Origin: a virus
DNA length: 53,953 nucleotides
Virus record (IMG/VR): IMGVR_UViG_3300021138_001458
Span: 1 to 53,953 of that record
Direction: 5' to 3' (one strand)
The position numbers were made by a program, and so were the translations under genes. Shown one piece after another: positions 21,543 to 29,011 of this stretch. How positions within the stretch are numbered: the stretch's first letter is position 1; each line of letters opens with the position of its first letter. The notes below the pieces were generated by a model. The model worked only from the letters and a program-made list of their open reading frames with translations. It made no database searches and was not told the origin of the DNA.

Positions 21543-22568
21543 TTATACTATTTCGCATGCTCCACCAGCGCAAGCTGCTTCTGAGCGTAAGTCTGTGTTG
21601 TCTTGGTGCTCAGTTACCTGAGTTAGATCCAAGCCTGTTAAGCTCTGCATCATCTCCGTATACTTATCTTCTGTACAGTCCTCAAAAGGAGCTTGTATAT
21701 AGGTTCCTCCGTTATAAGGTAAAACTGATAATCCATTGTAGAATTTTCTATTCTCCCACATCCACTCTCCGACTTGCTTCCACTCTTCTGGTTTGATCGA
21801 GACAGTTGCTGATATGTTATGCGTATTTTGTCCAGTTCTGTGTCCAGGTTTAATCCAGCCTATATAGAAAAGTTTAACTCTCTCTAATAAATCAAGAGCT
21901 GATTCATGTCTTAGAATCGCACCTTGAGGGGCTTTTTGAGGAACTGAGATTACTGCTGTATCATGTGGACGGAAATATTCATCTTCTACTAGCTCTGGAT
22001 GAGCTGCTTTTAGGTAATCGTAGATTGCTTCGTTCTTACCTACTCTAATTCTTCTGATATAGTAGTCGTTATGCCAAGCATGGATACCTGAGGAGGTTCC
22101 TAGCGTTAGCGAAGAAGTTCCAGATGGTTTTATCGTAGTACATCTAGCTGCTGCATTAATACCTAACAACTTAGCTACTCTTTCATTTTCTTCTTTTACG
22201 ATTTCAGCTGCTTGTTTTAAGTCTAGTAGTTGAGCTTTTCCAGAACCAACTCCTGTCATTCCTACTCCAATTAGAGCATCTTTTTCGGTTGTACGTTGCC
22301 ATACTGGTCTTAGGTAGTGGAAGTTTGTGTAAGAAGCCTGTAAAGTACCGATAAAGGTAGCTGCTTTTACTCTTGCGTTTAGATCCTCTTGAGATTCAAC
22401 ATCGGATACATTTACTTCACATAGATTACAGAACTGAAAAGGACGCAAGGCGATTTCACAGTTATGCGCTAATATGTTGTTTGCAAAGAAGTTATGATTA
22501 TTCTCTACTTCTATATCATATACATCCTTCAATGCTTCTATAAACTCTATTGATACTAATCTTGCCAT
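21543..22568 (-). CDS. nrdJ-C: ribonucleotide reductase class II, C-terminal half with C-intein, 341 aa
   Basis: Residues 1-36 are the C-terminal half of a split intein (YDIEVENNHNFFANNILAHN). After Asn36 the extein starts with Cys: CEIALRPFQFCNLCEVNV, the sequence that follows NPC in class II reductases. It contains TGVGSGKAQL and KPSGTSSLTLGTSSGIHAWH, and ends in ACAGGACEIV, the redox-active Cys pair re-reduced by thioredoxin. It makes active enzyme only after trans-splicing to the product of 23443-24705 (313 + 305 residues). Confidence 0.93.
   Translation of the reverse strand: MARLVSIEFIEALKDVYDIEVENNHNFFANNILAHNCEIALRPFQFCNLCEVNVSDVESQEDLNARVKAATFIGTLQASYTNFHYLRPVWQRTTEKDALIGVGMTGVGSGKAQLLDLKQAAEIVKEENERVAKLLGINAAARCTTIKPSGTSSLTLGTSSGIHAWHNDYYIRRIRVGKNEAIYDYLKAAHPELVEDEYFRPHDTAVISVPQKAPQGAILRHESALDLLERVKLFYIGWIKPGHRTGQNTHNISATVSIKPEEWKQVGEWMWENRKFYNGLSVLPYNGGTYIQAPFEDCTEDKYTEMMQSLTGLDLTQVTEHQDNTDLRSEAACAGGACEIV
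22461..22568 (-). other. C-terminal split intein segment (36 aa)
   Basis: Block F VYDIEVENNHNFFANNILAHN followed by block G His-Asn and the +1 Cys. The start Met is native to the fragment, as in other naturally split inteins. Confidence 0.92.
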
Positions 22569-22569
22569 T

Positions 22570-23367
22570 TTATTTTAATTTATGTTTATGTTTATGTGCT
22601 CCATAGTCCGGTATGTTTTTATAGGACCATGCTCGTAGACATTTACTGCTACAAAATTCTTTATTGCTTTTATACTTAGACTCAAAATCACTATTACATT
22701 CTTTACAGTTTTTACTCACTACTGGGTTACGCTGGCTGTTATAAGCTCTCCTCTGCTCGGAAATCCGCTGTCTCCTCTCAATGCCATCTTGCGTTTTAAA
22801 ATACTCTTTTTGTCGCTCGGAGTTGTGCTTTCGATAATCTTCAGTCTGTCTCAGCAATGCCTTCTGCCTTATAAGCTCTACTGTAGATGCCTTGTGCTTC
22901 TTACCATACATTGGATTATTCTCTCCACTAACATCCGAAATACGGTCATAAGTCTCTATAGATTTTTGAACCCAAGCCTCTACTTCTTTTTTGAGTTCGT
23001 ATTTAGCCACTATTCCTTGAAATTTCCAAACAACCTCGTAGTCGATTCCTATAGAATTAAAAAAATCTTTGTACGAAGCTAGGTACCGTAGAGCAGTGGC
23101 TTTATCATCCAGTCCTTTTATCTCTACTATTTTAGTAATCGTAGTATACGTAGAATCAAAGATAAAAAAATCTGGCTTATACCTAATTCCCCTAATATCG
23201 TAAGTGCAGCATTCTAACTTATACGGTATCTTCTCAGTATCTAGCATTCTAGCGTATATAAACTCAGCTTTGCTCCTTAAAAAGACCCTTTTATTGTCCC
23301 ACGTAGTATGGTAGCCGATATACCCTCTACTTCTACAAGTTCCCCTTTTTGCTCTTCCTCCACTCAT
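22570..23367 (-). CDS. PD-(D/E)XK homing endonuclease within fractured nrdJ, 265 aa
   Basis: The nuclease core is RYKPDFFIFD...ITKIVEIKG (PD...ExK) near residues 66-90, preceded by an RSKAEFIYARML helix carrying the family Glu. A NUMOD3-type module (ENNPMYGKKHKAST) and a C-terminal CKEC...CSSKC zinc ribbon follow, typical of DNA-target recognition. It lies between the two intein halves, 1 nt before the C-half ATG. Its leader has a start-occluding arm and a late element. Confidence 0.88.
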   Translation of the reverse strand: MSGGRAKRGTCRSRGYIGYHTTWDNKRVFLRSKAEFIYARMLDTEKIPYKLECCTYDIRGIRYKPDFFIFDSTYTTITKIVEIKGLDDKATALRYLASYKDFFNSIGIDYEVVWKFQGIVAKYELKKEVEAWVQKSIETYDRISDVSGENNPMYGKKHKASTVELIRQKALLRQTEDYRKHNSERQKEYFKTQDGIERRQRISEQRRAYNSQRNPVVSKNCKECNSDFESKYKSNKEFCSSKCLRAWSYKNIPDYGAHKHKHKLK

Positions 23368-23376
23368 AGTTGATAA

Positions 23377-23439
23377 TGTTTTAGTGTTATATCTCTACTA
23401 TAAATAGTATGAAGTTGCACTAAAACACCGCTAACTTCA
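23377..23439 (-). promoter_or_regulatory. 10-bp start-proximal pairing plus hairpin upstream of endonuclease
   Basis: TGTTTTAGTG (23418-23427) is complementary to CACTAAAACA (23377-23386), 9 nt before the ATG. The upstream arm is displayed in the loop of a 7-bp hairpin TGAAGTT/AACTTCA (23410-23439). The late element at 23400 lies between the arms. Confidence 0.6.
23400..23407 (-). promoter_or_regulatory. late-type promoter element
   Basis: CTATTTAT, 32 nt before the endonuclease ATG at 23367. Confidence 0.5.
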
Positions 23440-23442
23440 ATG

Positions 23443-24705
23443 TTAAATCAAAGAAGGGTATACTATTATATCATCCTCATTTGTTAAGTTTTTACACTCA
23501 ACCCATCCTCTATTCGTAGTAAAAAATCGATGATCAGGGGTGCAGGTTACGGAGTAGCTTATACCGGCCTCTACTACTGTAAGCTTAACAACAACTGCAT
23601 CCTTTTTAGTAAGTTGCCCTGCTTTTACTGTATTTACTTCGATTTGACCAGTGCCTTCGTTAAACGTCTTTACCTTACAGGTCTGACCGTTATTTACAGC
23701 CTCTACTATTTCCTTAATTGACATCTTTCCAGATTCTGTTTCAATTAAAGTGTCCCCTACAAAGCAACATGGATTAGTTCCCCAATCTTTGTCGTTTGAA
23801 AAGTATATTCCTGGTTCACCAGCTCCACTTGCTTCAATTCTTTCCCATAAATCAAAGAAAAATTCCTCTGTAATCTTGTTTCTTAGTAGCACTGCAGAGT
23901 TGTTTGCACGACCTCTTTGTGGATTTAACTCCCACCAAGCTCCTGATTTAGCTGCAATCATATCCATATCATCTGCTGAGAATAGGCTGATTAAGGCAGC
24001 TCTTCTAATTCCTCCTGCAAGTACTGCATCTGCAATATGACAAACGATATCATGTACTTGAATAGGTGAAAGTTTCTCACTGTCTCGTTTGCTATCCAGA
24101 ATACTCTGTACTCTAGCTAAACAGTCCTTTAATGGTTGAGGTCCTGGTGCCTTACCTCCAGAAGTAATTAAGGCAGCTCCTTTTGGTCTAATGTCTGAGA
24201 AATCAAATACAATAGTTGATCCTCCTTCAAAGTACGACTTTAGTAATACCTTTACTGCATCTGCCCAACCTTCAATAGAATCTCCAATTAAGTATCTCCT
24301 AGTTCTGTCTGGGTTTGGTTTTCTGATTTCTGGTAGTTTTTCTATGTGATGCTTTTGCACTGAGTATCCAACCCCAGTTCCACCTAGCAACAAAAACATC
24401 GCCTCACCAAAAGCTCTCCAATCATCGATTGGTAAGTAGGCACAGTTATAAACTCTGTTTGGTGATATCTCAATTGACTTTCCTGCAAACTGCATTGAAC
24501 GCATGGAAGGTAAAGCCTTTCTTTCATAAACAAACTTATAAGCTTCTTCTATCTCTGCTTCTAACTGAGGAAACTTCTTCAGATGCATACTCTTATTCCT
24601 ATCAACTAACTCTTGCCAAGTCTCCCTACGTTCCATTAGCGGATTATACTTGGCATACTTCATGTGAACTGTTAAATCACTTAAAATGCTCTGTGAAATG
24701 TCCAT
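23443..24705 (-). CDS. nrdJ-N: ribonucleotide reductase class II, N-terminal half with N-intein, 420 aa
   Basis: The first 313 residues are the N-terminal part of an adenosylcobalamin-dependent reductase: LPSMRSMQFAG, NRVYNCAYLPID, FLLLGGTGVGYSVQ, DSIEGWADA, GGIRRAALISLF, and GAGEPGIYF ending DWGTNPC. It reduces ribonucleotides to deoxyribonucleotides with a Cys thiyl radical, no oxygen or NrdB needed. From residue 314 the protein is an intein N-half. No separate small subunit gene is present, in line with class II. Confidence 0.94.
   Translation of the reverse strand: MDISQSILSDLTVHMKYAKYNPLMERRETWQELVDRNKSMHLKKFPQLEAEIEEAYKFVYERKALPSMRSMQFAGKSIEISPNRVYNCAYLPIDDWRAFGEAMFLLLGGTGVGYSVQKHHIEKLPEIRKPNPDRTRRYLIGDSIEGWADAVKVLLKSYFEGGSTIVFDFSDIRPKGAALITSGGKAPGPQPLKDCLARVQSILDSKRDSEKLSPIQVHDIVCHIADAVLAGGIRRAALISLFSADDMDMIAAKSGAWWELNPQRGRANNSAVLLRNKITEEFFFDLWERIEASGAGEPGIYFSNDKDWGTNPCCFVGDTLIETESGKMSIKEIVEAVNNGQTCKVKTFNEGTGQIEVNTVKAGQLTKKDAVVVKLTVVEAGISYSVTCTPDHRFFTTNRGWVECKNLTNEDDIIVYPSLI
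23446..23766 (-). other. N-terminal split intein segment (107 aa)
   Basis: Starts with Cys1 (CFVGDTLIETESGK, block A) and contains block B TCTPDHRFFTTNRGWVEC with the T-x-x-H catalytic motif, ending NLTNEDDIIVYPSLI. The stop follows directly; no endonuclease domain is attached. Confidence 0.93.
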
Positions 24706-24790
24706 GTTTCTTCTGTGTTTTTAAATTTTAAAGATGAGGTTATCCTGCCCGTAGGCTGGTTACTCATAACTGTTTTAATAAATTAAGTAA

Positions 24791-25300
24791 TTAGTGTCCT
24801 ATTGGTAATGCGTAGCCACCATTTATGGTAGTACCATACAACACAAAGCCAAACCCAATCGTAGCTGTGTATCTCTGATCTGGTGATGGTGCTGAGGTTG
24901 TAGAGGCTGCTGTATTTGTATTTGGTACGGCGGTATCTATTGCAGCTAAGGCTACTGAAGTGACTGGTAGTTTTTCGTACTGGTTTGGGCCGAGTCTATT
25001 GACGTTGAAGACAGCATCTAGGTAGGTTGGACTATTAGCTGTTGAGCTTTGTAAATTTGAGGCACTGTTGGTTGCTGCGTTTATCTTCTGAGATTTATCT
25101 ACAAATAACTTGCTTGTATAGTTGTTATTACCGGTACCTGCAGTAGTAGGGATTCCTAAGGCAGTCAGATCTTTCGTTTTTAAAGCTGCTGATTCAAAGG
25201 TTCTGCTACTAACTCGTTGTCCGTAGTTAGCTTGTTTTGGATTTGCTGATATAGCTCCTCCGTTATAGTTAGTTCTTTTTAGTATGCCAATTAGACTCAT
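24791..25300 (-). CDS. putative virion protein of unknown family, 169 aa
   Basis: Composition is typical of a structural protein: rich in Ser, Thr, Ala, Asn, few charges, with YTATIGFGFVLYGTTINGGY at the end. MSLIGILKRTNYNGGAISAN at the start has no signal peptide. A late-type element lies 18 nt upstream, although the gene sits in the replication region. Not recognised. The 85 nt between it and nrdJ-N hold no clear signal. Confidence 0.65.
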   Translation of the reverse strand: MSLIGILKRTNYNGGAISANPKQANYGQRVSSRTFESAALKTKDLTALGIPTTAGTGNNNYTSKLFVDKSQKINAATNSASNLQSSTANSPTYLDAVFNVNRLGPNQYEKLPVTSVALAAIDTAVPNTNTAASTTSAPSPDQRYTATIGFGFVLYGTTINGGYALPIGH

Positions 25301-25318
25301 ATCGATAGTTTTACTCTA

Positions 25319-25326
25319 ATAAATAG
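25319..25326 (-). promoter_or_regulatory. late-type promoter element
   Basis: CTATTTAT, 18 nt before the putative virion gene. Confidence 0.5.
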
Positions 25327-25327
25327 T

Positions 25328-26707
25328 TTACTTTGACAATTCAAAAAACTTCTGTTGTAAATAATTCTTTTCCTGTGCACTAAAGTTAATTCCTGTTTTT
25401 TGAGGAGCCCCCCCTTGTGAACCTTCAGTCGCAATCAAATCTTCATCCATCTCAGAAGCTTCTATATCTATGTGACCATTATCAGTGTTGACCTTTGCTT
25501 GATAAGTCATACCATCAGATCCATACCTATTTTTCATGATGTGGATTCTTCCTGTCTTATTTACCTTATCCTGTCTTTTTCTTGATAAAGACATCGCAAA
25601 GTCAGCAATCATAATCTTATTATAAGACCCTGCTGCCTTGTCTCCTTCAATAACATCATCTTTCGCTCCTGCTCTATTAACCTGAGAAACAGTCCAGATT
25701 GGAATCTTAAGCTCTCTTGCCATCCCCTTGGTGGACATATAAATATCGTCTATCTCGTCTTTCTTGTCTATAGATTTTCTCTTTGATTTTAGTAGATCTA
25801 CATAGTCAATAATAACGAGATCTGGGGGATGTCCTAGATCTGTGCACTTTCTTATATGGGCTTCAATCGTAGAGATGCTTGCTTTTCCCATTGGATACTC
25901 CTTGATGATAAGCTTCCCTGTTAAACCTGCTACTGCCTGCTCAACTGCCTCTCTGTGTAAATGTATTTCTTTTACTGGTAATCCTGTAAAGATGGAGTCG
26001 TACCTTCTACCTATATAATCCTCAGCTAACTCCAGAGTGTAGTGATTAACTGTGTACCCTAGCTTTACTGCAGTTGCTCCAAGGTTAGATAACATCCAGG
26101 ATTTACCTCCTCCTGGACCTCCAAATATAAGTCCTACGTCACCTCTTCCAAGACCTCCCATCAAGAGCTCGTTAATATGATCCCAAGAAGTTGGGATTGG
26201 TCCTCTCTCTTCTGCTCGATATCTAGTTTCAACATCCTTATCGTACTCATGTCCAATATTCTTATCTTGTCCTGCTTTTAGAGCAGAGTCCATTACGTAC
26301 CTGATATCATCATACTGCCCTCCATCAAGGAGATCTGGTAATAGTAGAATTGCTTTTTTTAGCTGCTGGTTTCTACAAAAATTAGAAAATTCCTGCTCAA
26401 TATACTCCCTATCCTCGTTAGAAGCTTTATAAGCCTCTTTTAACTGATCAATAACAGATACCTTTAATACATCATTTTCTATCTTCTTGACTTCAACCTG
26501 CAAAGAATCTAGAGTTGGAGTTGCATGATACTTATAGTGATATCTCAAGATCTCCTCAACAATCCATTTATGTGCTGGATTATCGAAGTAGGATTCGTCT
26601 AGGATATCGTGAATATTCTGTAAAAATTCTCTATGCTTTAGTAAACTGGATAGTACTTTAACTTGGAAGCCTATCCCGTAATTTTGTAACTGATTCAAAA
26701 CTGCCAT
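25328..26707 (-). CDS. replicative DNA helicase, DnaB/gp41 family, 459 aa
   Basis: An N-terminal helical domain (YGIGFQVKVLSSLLKHREFL) precedes a RecA-like core with Walker A FGGPGGGKSW (about residues 201-210), Walker B DLVIIDYVDLL, and a SQVNRAG sensor motif. Hexameric 5'-3' helicase that unwinds the fork for the phage polymerase. No intein is present, although gp41 helicases are often split in phages of this type. The promoter at 26722 gives a 14-nt leader. Confidence 0.94.
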   Translation of the reverse strand: MAVLNQLQNYGIGFQVKVLSSLLKHREFLQNIHDILDESYFDNPAHKWIVEEILRYHYKYHATPTLDSLQVEVKKIENDVLKVSVIDQLKEAYKASNEDREYIEQEFSNFCRNQQLKKAILLLPDLLDGGQYDDIRYVMDSALKAGQDKNIGHEYDKDVETRYRAEERGPIPTSWDHINELLMGGLGRGDVGLIFGGPGGGKSWMLSNLGATAVKLGYTVNHYTLELAEDYIGRRYDSIFTGLPVKEIHLHREAVEQAVAGLTGKLIIKEYPMGKASISTIEAHIRKCTDLGHPPDLVIIDYVDLLKSKRKSIDKKDEIDDIYMSTKGMARELKIPIWTVSQVNRAGAKDDVIEGDKAAGSYNKIMIADFAMSLSRKRQDKVNKTGRIHIMKNRYGSDGMTYQAKVNTDNGHIDIEASEMDEDLIATEGSQGGAPQKTGINFSAQEKNYLQQKFFELSK

Positions 26708-26721
26708 AATCTTCCTTTATT

Positions 26722-26752
26722 ATAATATAGGTAACTTTTTTTAGTTTAGCAA
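26722..26752 (-). promoter_or_regulatory. Bacteroidetes-type promoter for the helicase
   Basis: TTG, 20 nt, TATATTAT; it overlaps the last codons of the FEN nuclease gene. Confidence 0.68.
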
Positions 26753-27771
26753 CCTTTATTCTTAAACACCTTGAGGTTGCTGAAGGTATCGTGTAGCCAC
26801 ATTTGTGGATTTGTAATACTTCCTCCCAACATATCCTCATTGTACAACTTTATAAAAGCTGCCGAGTGTAGTTCATTTTTTGGATTTTCTAAGACCTCCT
26901 GTATAACTGCTTGATCTTCAATAGGAATATTCGGATTACTTAGATCCATTAATAACTTATTTATTTTAAGCTGATGTGCGAAGTTCGTAACATTAGTATA
27001 CACTCCTGTCTTTCCCTCAGCCTGTTCCAGTATTGTCTCTAAACTAATCACCTCTTCTTTGGCAATATCTGGAAATTTCTTTAACATCGTCTTCAAGCCA
27101 AGCCCCTGTACTCCTGGTACATTGTCAGACTTATCTCCTAATAAAATCTTCTGGATTAGGAAATTCTGAGCTGGTAGTCCGTACTCCTCCTTTACACTCT
27201 TTTGAGTATAGAATTTTTTCTTGATTGGAGAAAATACTGTAATTCGATCTGATACTAGCTGCAGGTAGTCCTTATCTGAGGAGTATATTACGACTTCCTC
27301 TTTTAGAGTTTTTGCAATATGCCCAATGACATCATCAGCCTCAATCTTATCAATTATAAGAAGATCTACAGGAAGGCATTTTAAATAGGAAATAAGACGT
27401 ACGATTTGATCTGTAATTGAATCAGACTCCTCCTCCTGAGAATCAAAGGCATCCCAGTTACTAATCTTAGAAATCTTACGATTTGCTTTGTATTCAGGAT
27501 ATAAATATCTCTTATTAGTTGATCCTCCGTGTCCATCAAACACCAGAATAACTCTTGTTGGTTGTATTAATCTTATTGCGTGTCCAATAGATTTTAAATA
27601 TCCAGCTAAACCTCCAATATGATTTCCATGTGGATTTAGGTGGTGTATCATAACAAAACTACGTAGAAAGGTATTTAGGGAGTCCACTATAAGAACTTTG
27701 CTGTTTCTGTGTAATGGCTCCTGTTTAGCTTCTTTTAGATTGCTAAATAATGCTTGAAATTCTTTGTTCAT
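26746..27771 (-). CDS. FEN/RNase H-type 5'-3' exonuclease, 341 aa
   Basis: Ordered FEN motifs: LIVDSLNTF, LVFDGHGGSTNKRYLYPEYK, IEADDVIG, SSDKDYLQLV, and LLGDKSDNVPGVQGLG (helix-hairpin-helix). T4 Rnh is the functional relative: removal of RNA primers and adjacent DNA on the lagging strand. It supplies the 5' nuclease lacking in the phage Pol I. An N-terminal extension of about 25 residues is atypical. Overlaps denV by 29 nt. Confidence 0.92.
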   Translation of the reverse strand: MNKEFQALFSNLKEAKQEPLHRNSKVLIVDSLNTFLRSFVMIHHLNPHGNHIGGLAGYLKSIGHAIRLIQPTRVILVFDGHGGSTNKRYLYPEYKANRKISKISNWDAFDSQEEESDSITDQIVRLISYLKCLPVDLLIIDKIEADDVIGHIAKTLKEEVVIYSSDKDYLQLVSDRITVFSPIKKKFYTQKSVKEEYGLPAQNFLIQKILLGDKSDNVPGVQGLGLKTMLKKFPDIAKEEVISLETILEQAEGKTGVYTNVTNFAHQLKINKLLMDLSNPNIPIEDQAVIQEVLENPKNELHSAAFIKLYNEDMLGGSITNPQMWLHDTFSNLKVFKNKGC

Positions 27772-28156
27772 TTACCTTTCGTTTTTGTTGTGCGATAGGA
27801 TTAGCCAGCCTATCCTGTATTCTCTCTCGAACTAATTGTGTAGCTGCTTCAGGAGGACAATACTGTCCCATTAAATGAATAGGCACTCCGTCCCAAGAGC
27901 TTTCATAGTTTTGCACATTAAATCCACGAGCTATACATTCTGTATAAAGCTCTTTGTATCTCTCTTTTAAGTATCCTAATCGAGTATAGAAGAAGGATAC
28001 GTGTCCTTTACCAAGAGTAAACTCTTTTGGTGCAGTTTTTAGATTATATCTTCCTTTAGATACTACGTTCGGAACTCTCTTAAGTTCTCTGTGCTCAGCT
28101 ATCAAATGTTTGTTTGTGAGCTCTTTTGGCGGAATGCCTACATTAATCCTTGTGAT
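27743..28156 (-). CDS. denV: pyrimidine-dimer DNA glycosylase (T4 DenV-like), 137 aa, probable ATC start
   Basis: Matches T4 endonuclease V throughout: TRINVGIPPKELTNKHLIAE, HREL (catalytic Glu), VSKGRY, LGKGHVSFFY, ECIARGFNVQ, PIHLMGQYCPPEAA. The catalytic N-terminal Thr must be exposed after initiator removal. The only codon directly before ACA AGG ATT AAT is ATC, and an in-frame TAA lies 10 codons upstream with no ATG, GTG or TTG between. So initiation at ATC 28156 is the likely reading; the in-frame ATA GCT further down, often taken as the start, would delete the Thr. It excises UV dimers by beta-elimination. Confidence 0.85.
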   Translation of the reverse strand: MTRINVGIPPKELTNKHLIAEHRELKRVPNVVSKGRYNLKTAPKEFTLGKGHVSFFYTRLGYLKERYKELYTECIARGFNVQNYESSWDGVPIHLMGQYCPPEAATQLVRERIQDRLANPIAQQKRKVNEQRISSII

Positions 28157-28198
28157 AGTGTTTAATTTAAGGTGTAATTTACTTTATTATATATCCTT

Positions 28199-28229
28199 TA
28201 AAGATACTCTTTTTTATTTACCAATGCAA
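28199..28229 (-). promoter_or_regulatory. Bacteroidetes-type promoter for denV
   Basis: TTG, 20 nt, TATCTTTA, lying right beyond the HNH gene stop and about 42 nt before the denV ATC. Confidence 0.68.
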
Positions 28230-28233
28230 CTTT

Positions 28234-28881
28234 TTACAAGTACTTACACTCTCCTCTCTTTATCAACCTTGTTATATAGGCCTCACTGCGATTTAGTGCA
28301 CTTGCTGCAAATCGTCGAGATCCGTAAACTGTTCCTGTAGGGAGGTGCAGCAGTTGCTTTGATTGACGCCTTGATTGTTCCGGATAAGACTGTCCCCATC
28401 TAGGGTGGTTTGCTCCACGCACTTTATTCTTAGCTGCTTCTGTTTTTTTCAGACCTGTTCTAGCTTTCACCATCTTTTGGATTGTAGCACTTGAGTGTTT
28501 TCTTCCGTACATAGGATTCTGACTTCCAATCCTTACGCTTGCCTCCAATGCATTCAGCTGCTTAGCTTCCGCATATGCCCTGCTTGATGGAGCATATCTG
28601 CCAGCTTGCCATTTATTTTTTAGATTGCAAAGTGCCCAGTAAGCGTATACTAGTTTCTGTGTACCTGGATGGATTTTGCACAATAGTCGATGACATATAA
28701 AATGTTCTTTAGCAGTAAGCAGTGTTATATTGGAGTGAGTTTTCCATTGATAAACCGATCCACCCCCTCCTAAACACTTTGGAACGATGTGGTGTGCTTC
28801 GTAGTAAACACCTTCACCTTTCCCTCTACTCTCCCTTCTAGCTCTTTCAATAATCTGATCGTAGATCCTTTGATAATTCAT
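28234..28881 (-). CDS. HNH homing endonuclease with NUMOD3 module, 215 aa
   Basis: HNH core: YYEAHHIVPKCLGGGG, NITLLTAKEHFICHRLLCKI. Next a NUMOD3 motif (GSQNPMYGRKHSSAT) and a C-terminal helix-turn-helix (FAASALNRSEAYITRLIK). It lies between uvsX and the denV promoter. Its leader is structured RNA copy B, whose P1 helix covers the ATG. Confidence 0.9.
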   Translation of the reverse strand: MNYQRIYDQIIERARRESRGKGEGVYYEAHHIVPKCLGGGGSVYQWKTHSNITLLTAKEHFICHRLLCKIHPGTQKLVYAYWALCNLKNKWQAGRYAPSSRAYAEAKQLNALEASVRIGSQNPMYGRKHSSATIQKMVKARTGLKKTEAAKNKVRGANHPRWGQSYPEQSRRQSKQLLHLPTGTVYGSRRFAASALNRSEAYITRLIKRGECKYL

Positions 28882-28984
28882 TATAGTAAATAAAAAAGGC
28901 TCTTGGTAAATGTAAAGTACTGCAATACTTCACAAACCTTGAGCCTAATATCCTATGACTGTTGCAGCAGCCTTTTACTATAAT
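28880..28984 (-). ncRNA. structured leader RNA with kissing loop, copy B
   Basis: P1: ATTATAGTAAA (28974-28984) pairs perfectly (11 bp) with TTTACTATAAT (28880-28890), overlapping the HNH ATG. P2 GGCTG-CTGCAA-CAGTC is 28957-28972. P3 spans 28898-28945: GGCTC/GAGCC, an AAG/CAA internal loop, an imperfect middle stem, then AAGTA-TTGCAG-TACTT. Loops CTGCAA and TTGCAG are fully complementary. Compared with copy A, one loop-loop pair changed from G-C to T-A on both sides. Six T follow P3. Confidence 0.75.
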
Positions 28985-28990
28985 AAATAG
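28983..28990 (-). promoter_or_regulatory. late-type promoter element
   Basis: CTATTTAT at the 5' edge of RNA copy B, as in copy A. Confidence 0.5.
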
Positions 28991-29011
28991 TGAGTTGTCT
29001 AGGATATACGA

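Noticed and set aside
24706-24790. 28-codon ORF and GC-rich CAGCCTACGGGCAGG segment between nrdJ-N and the virion-like gene
   Set aside because: Overlaps the nrdJ start in another frame and forms no stable hairpin.
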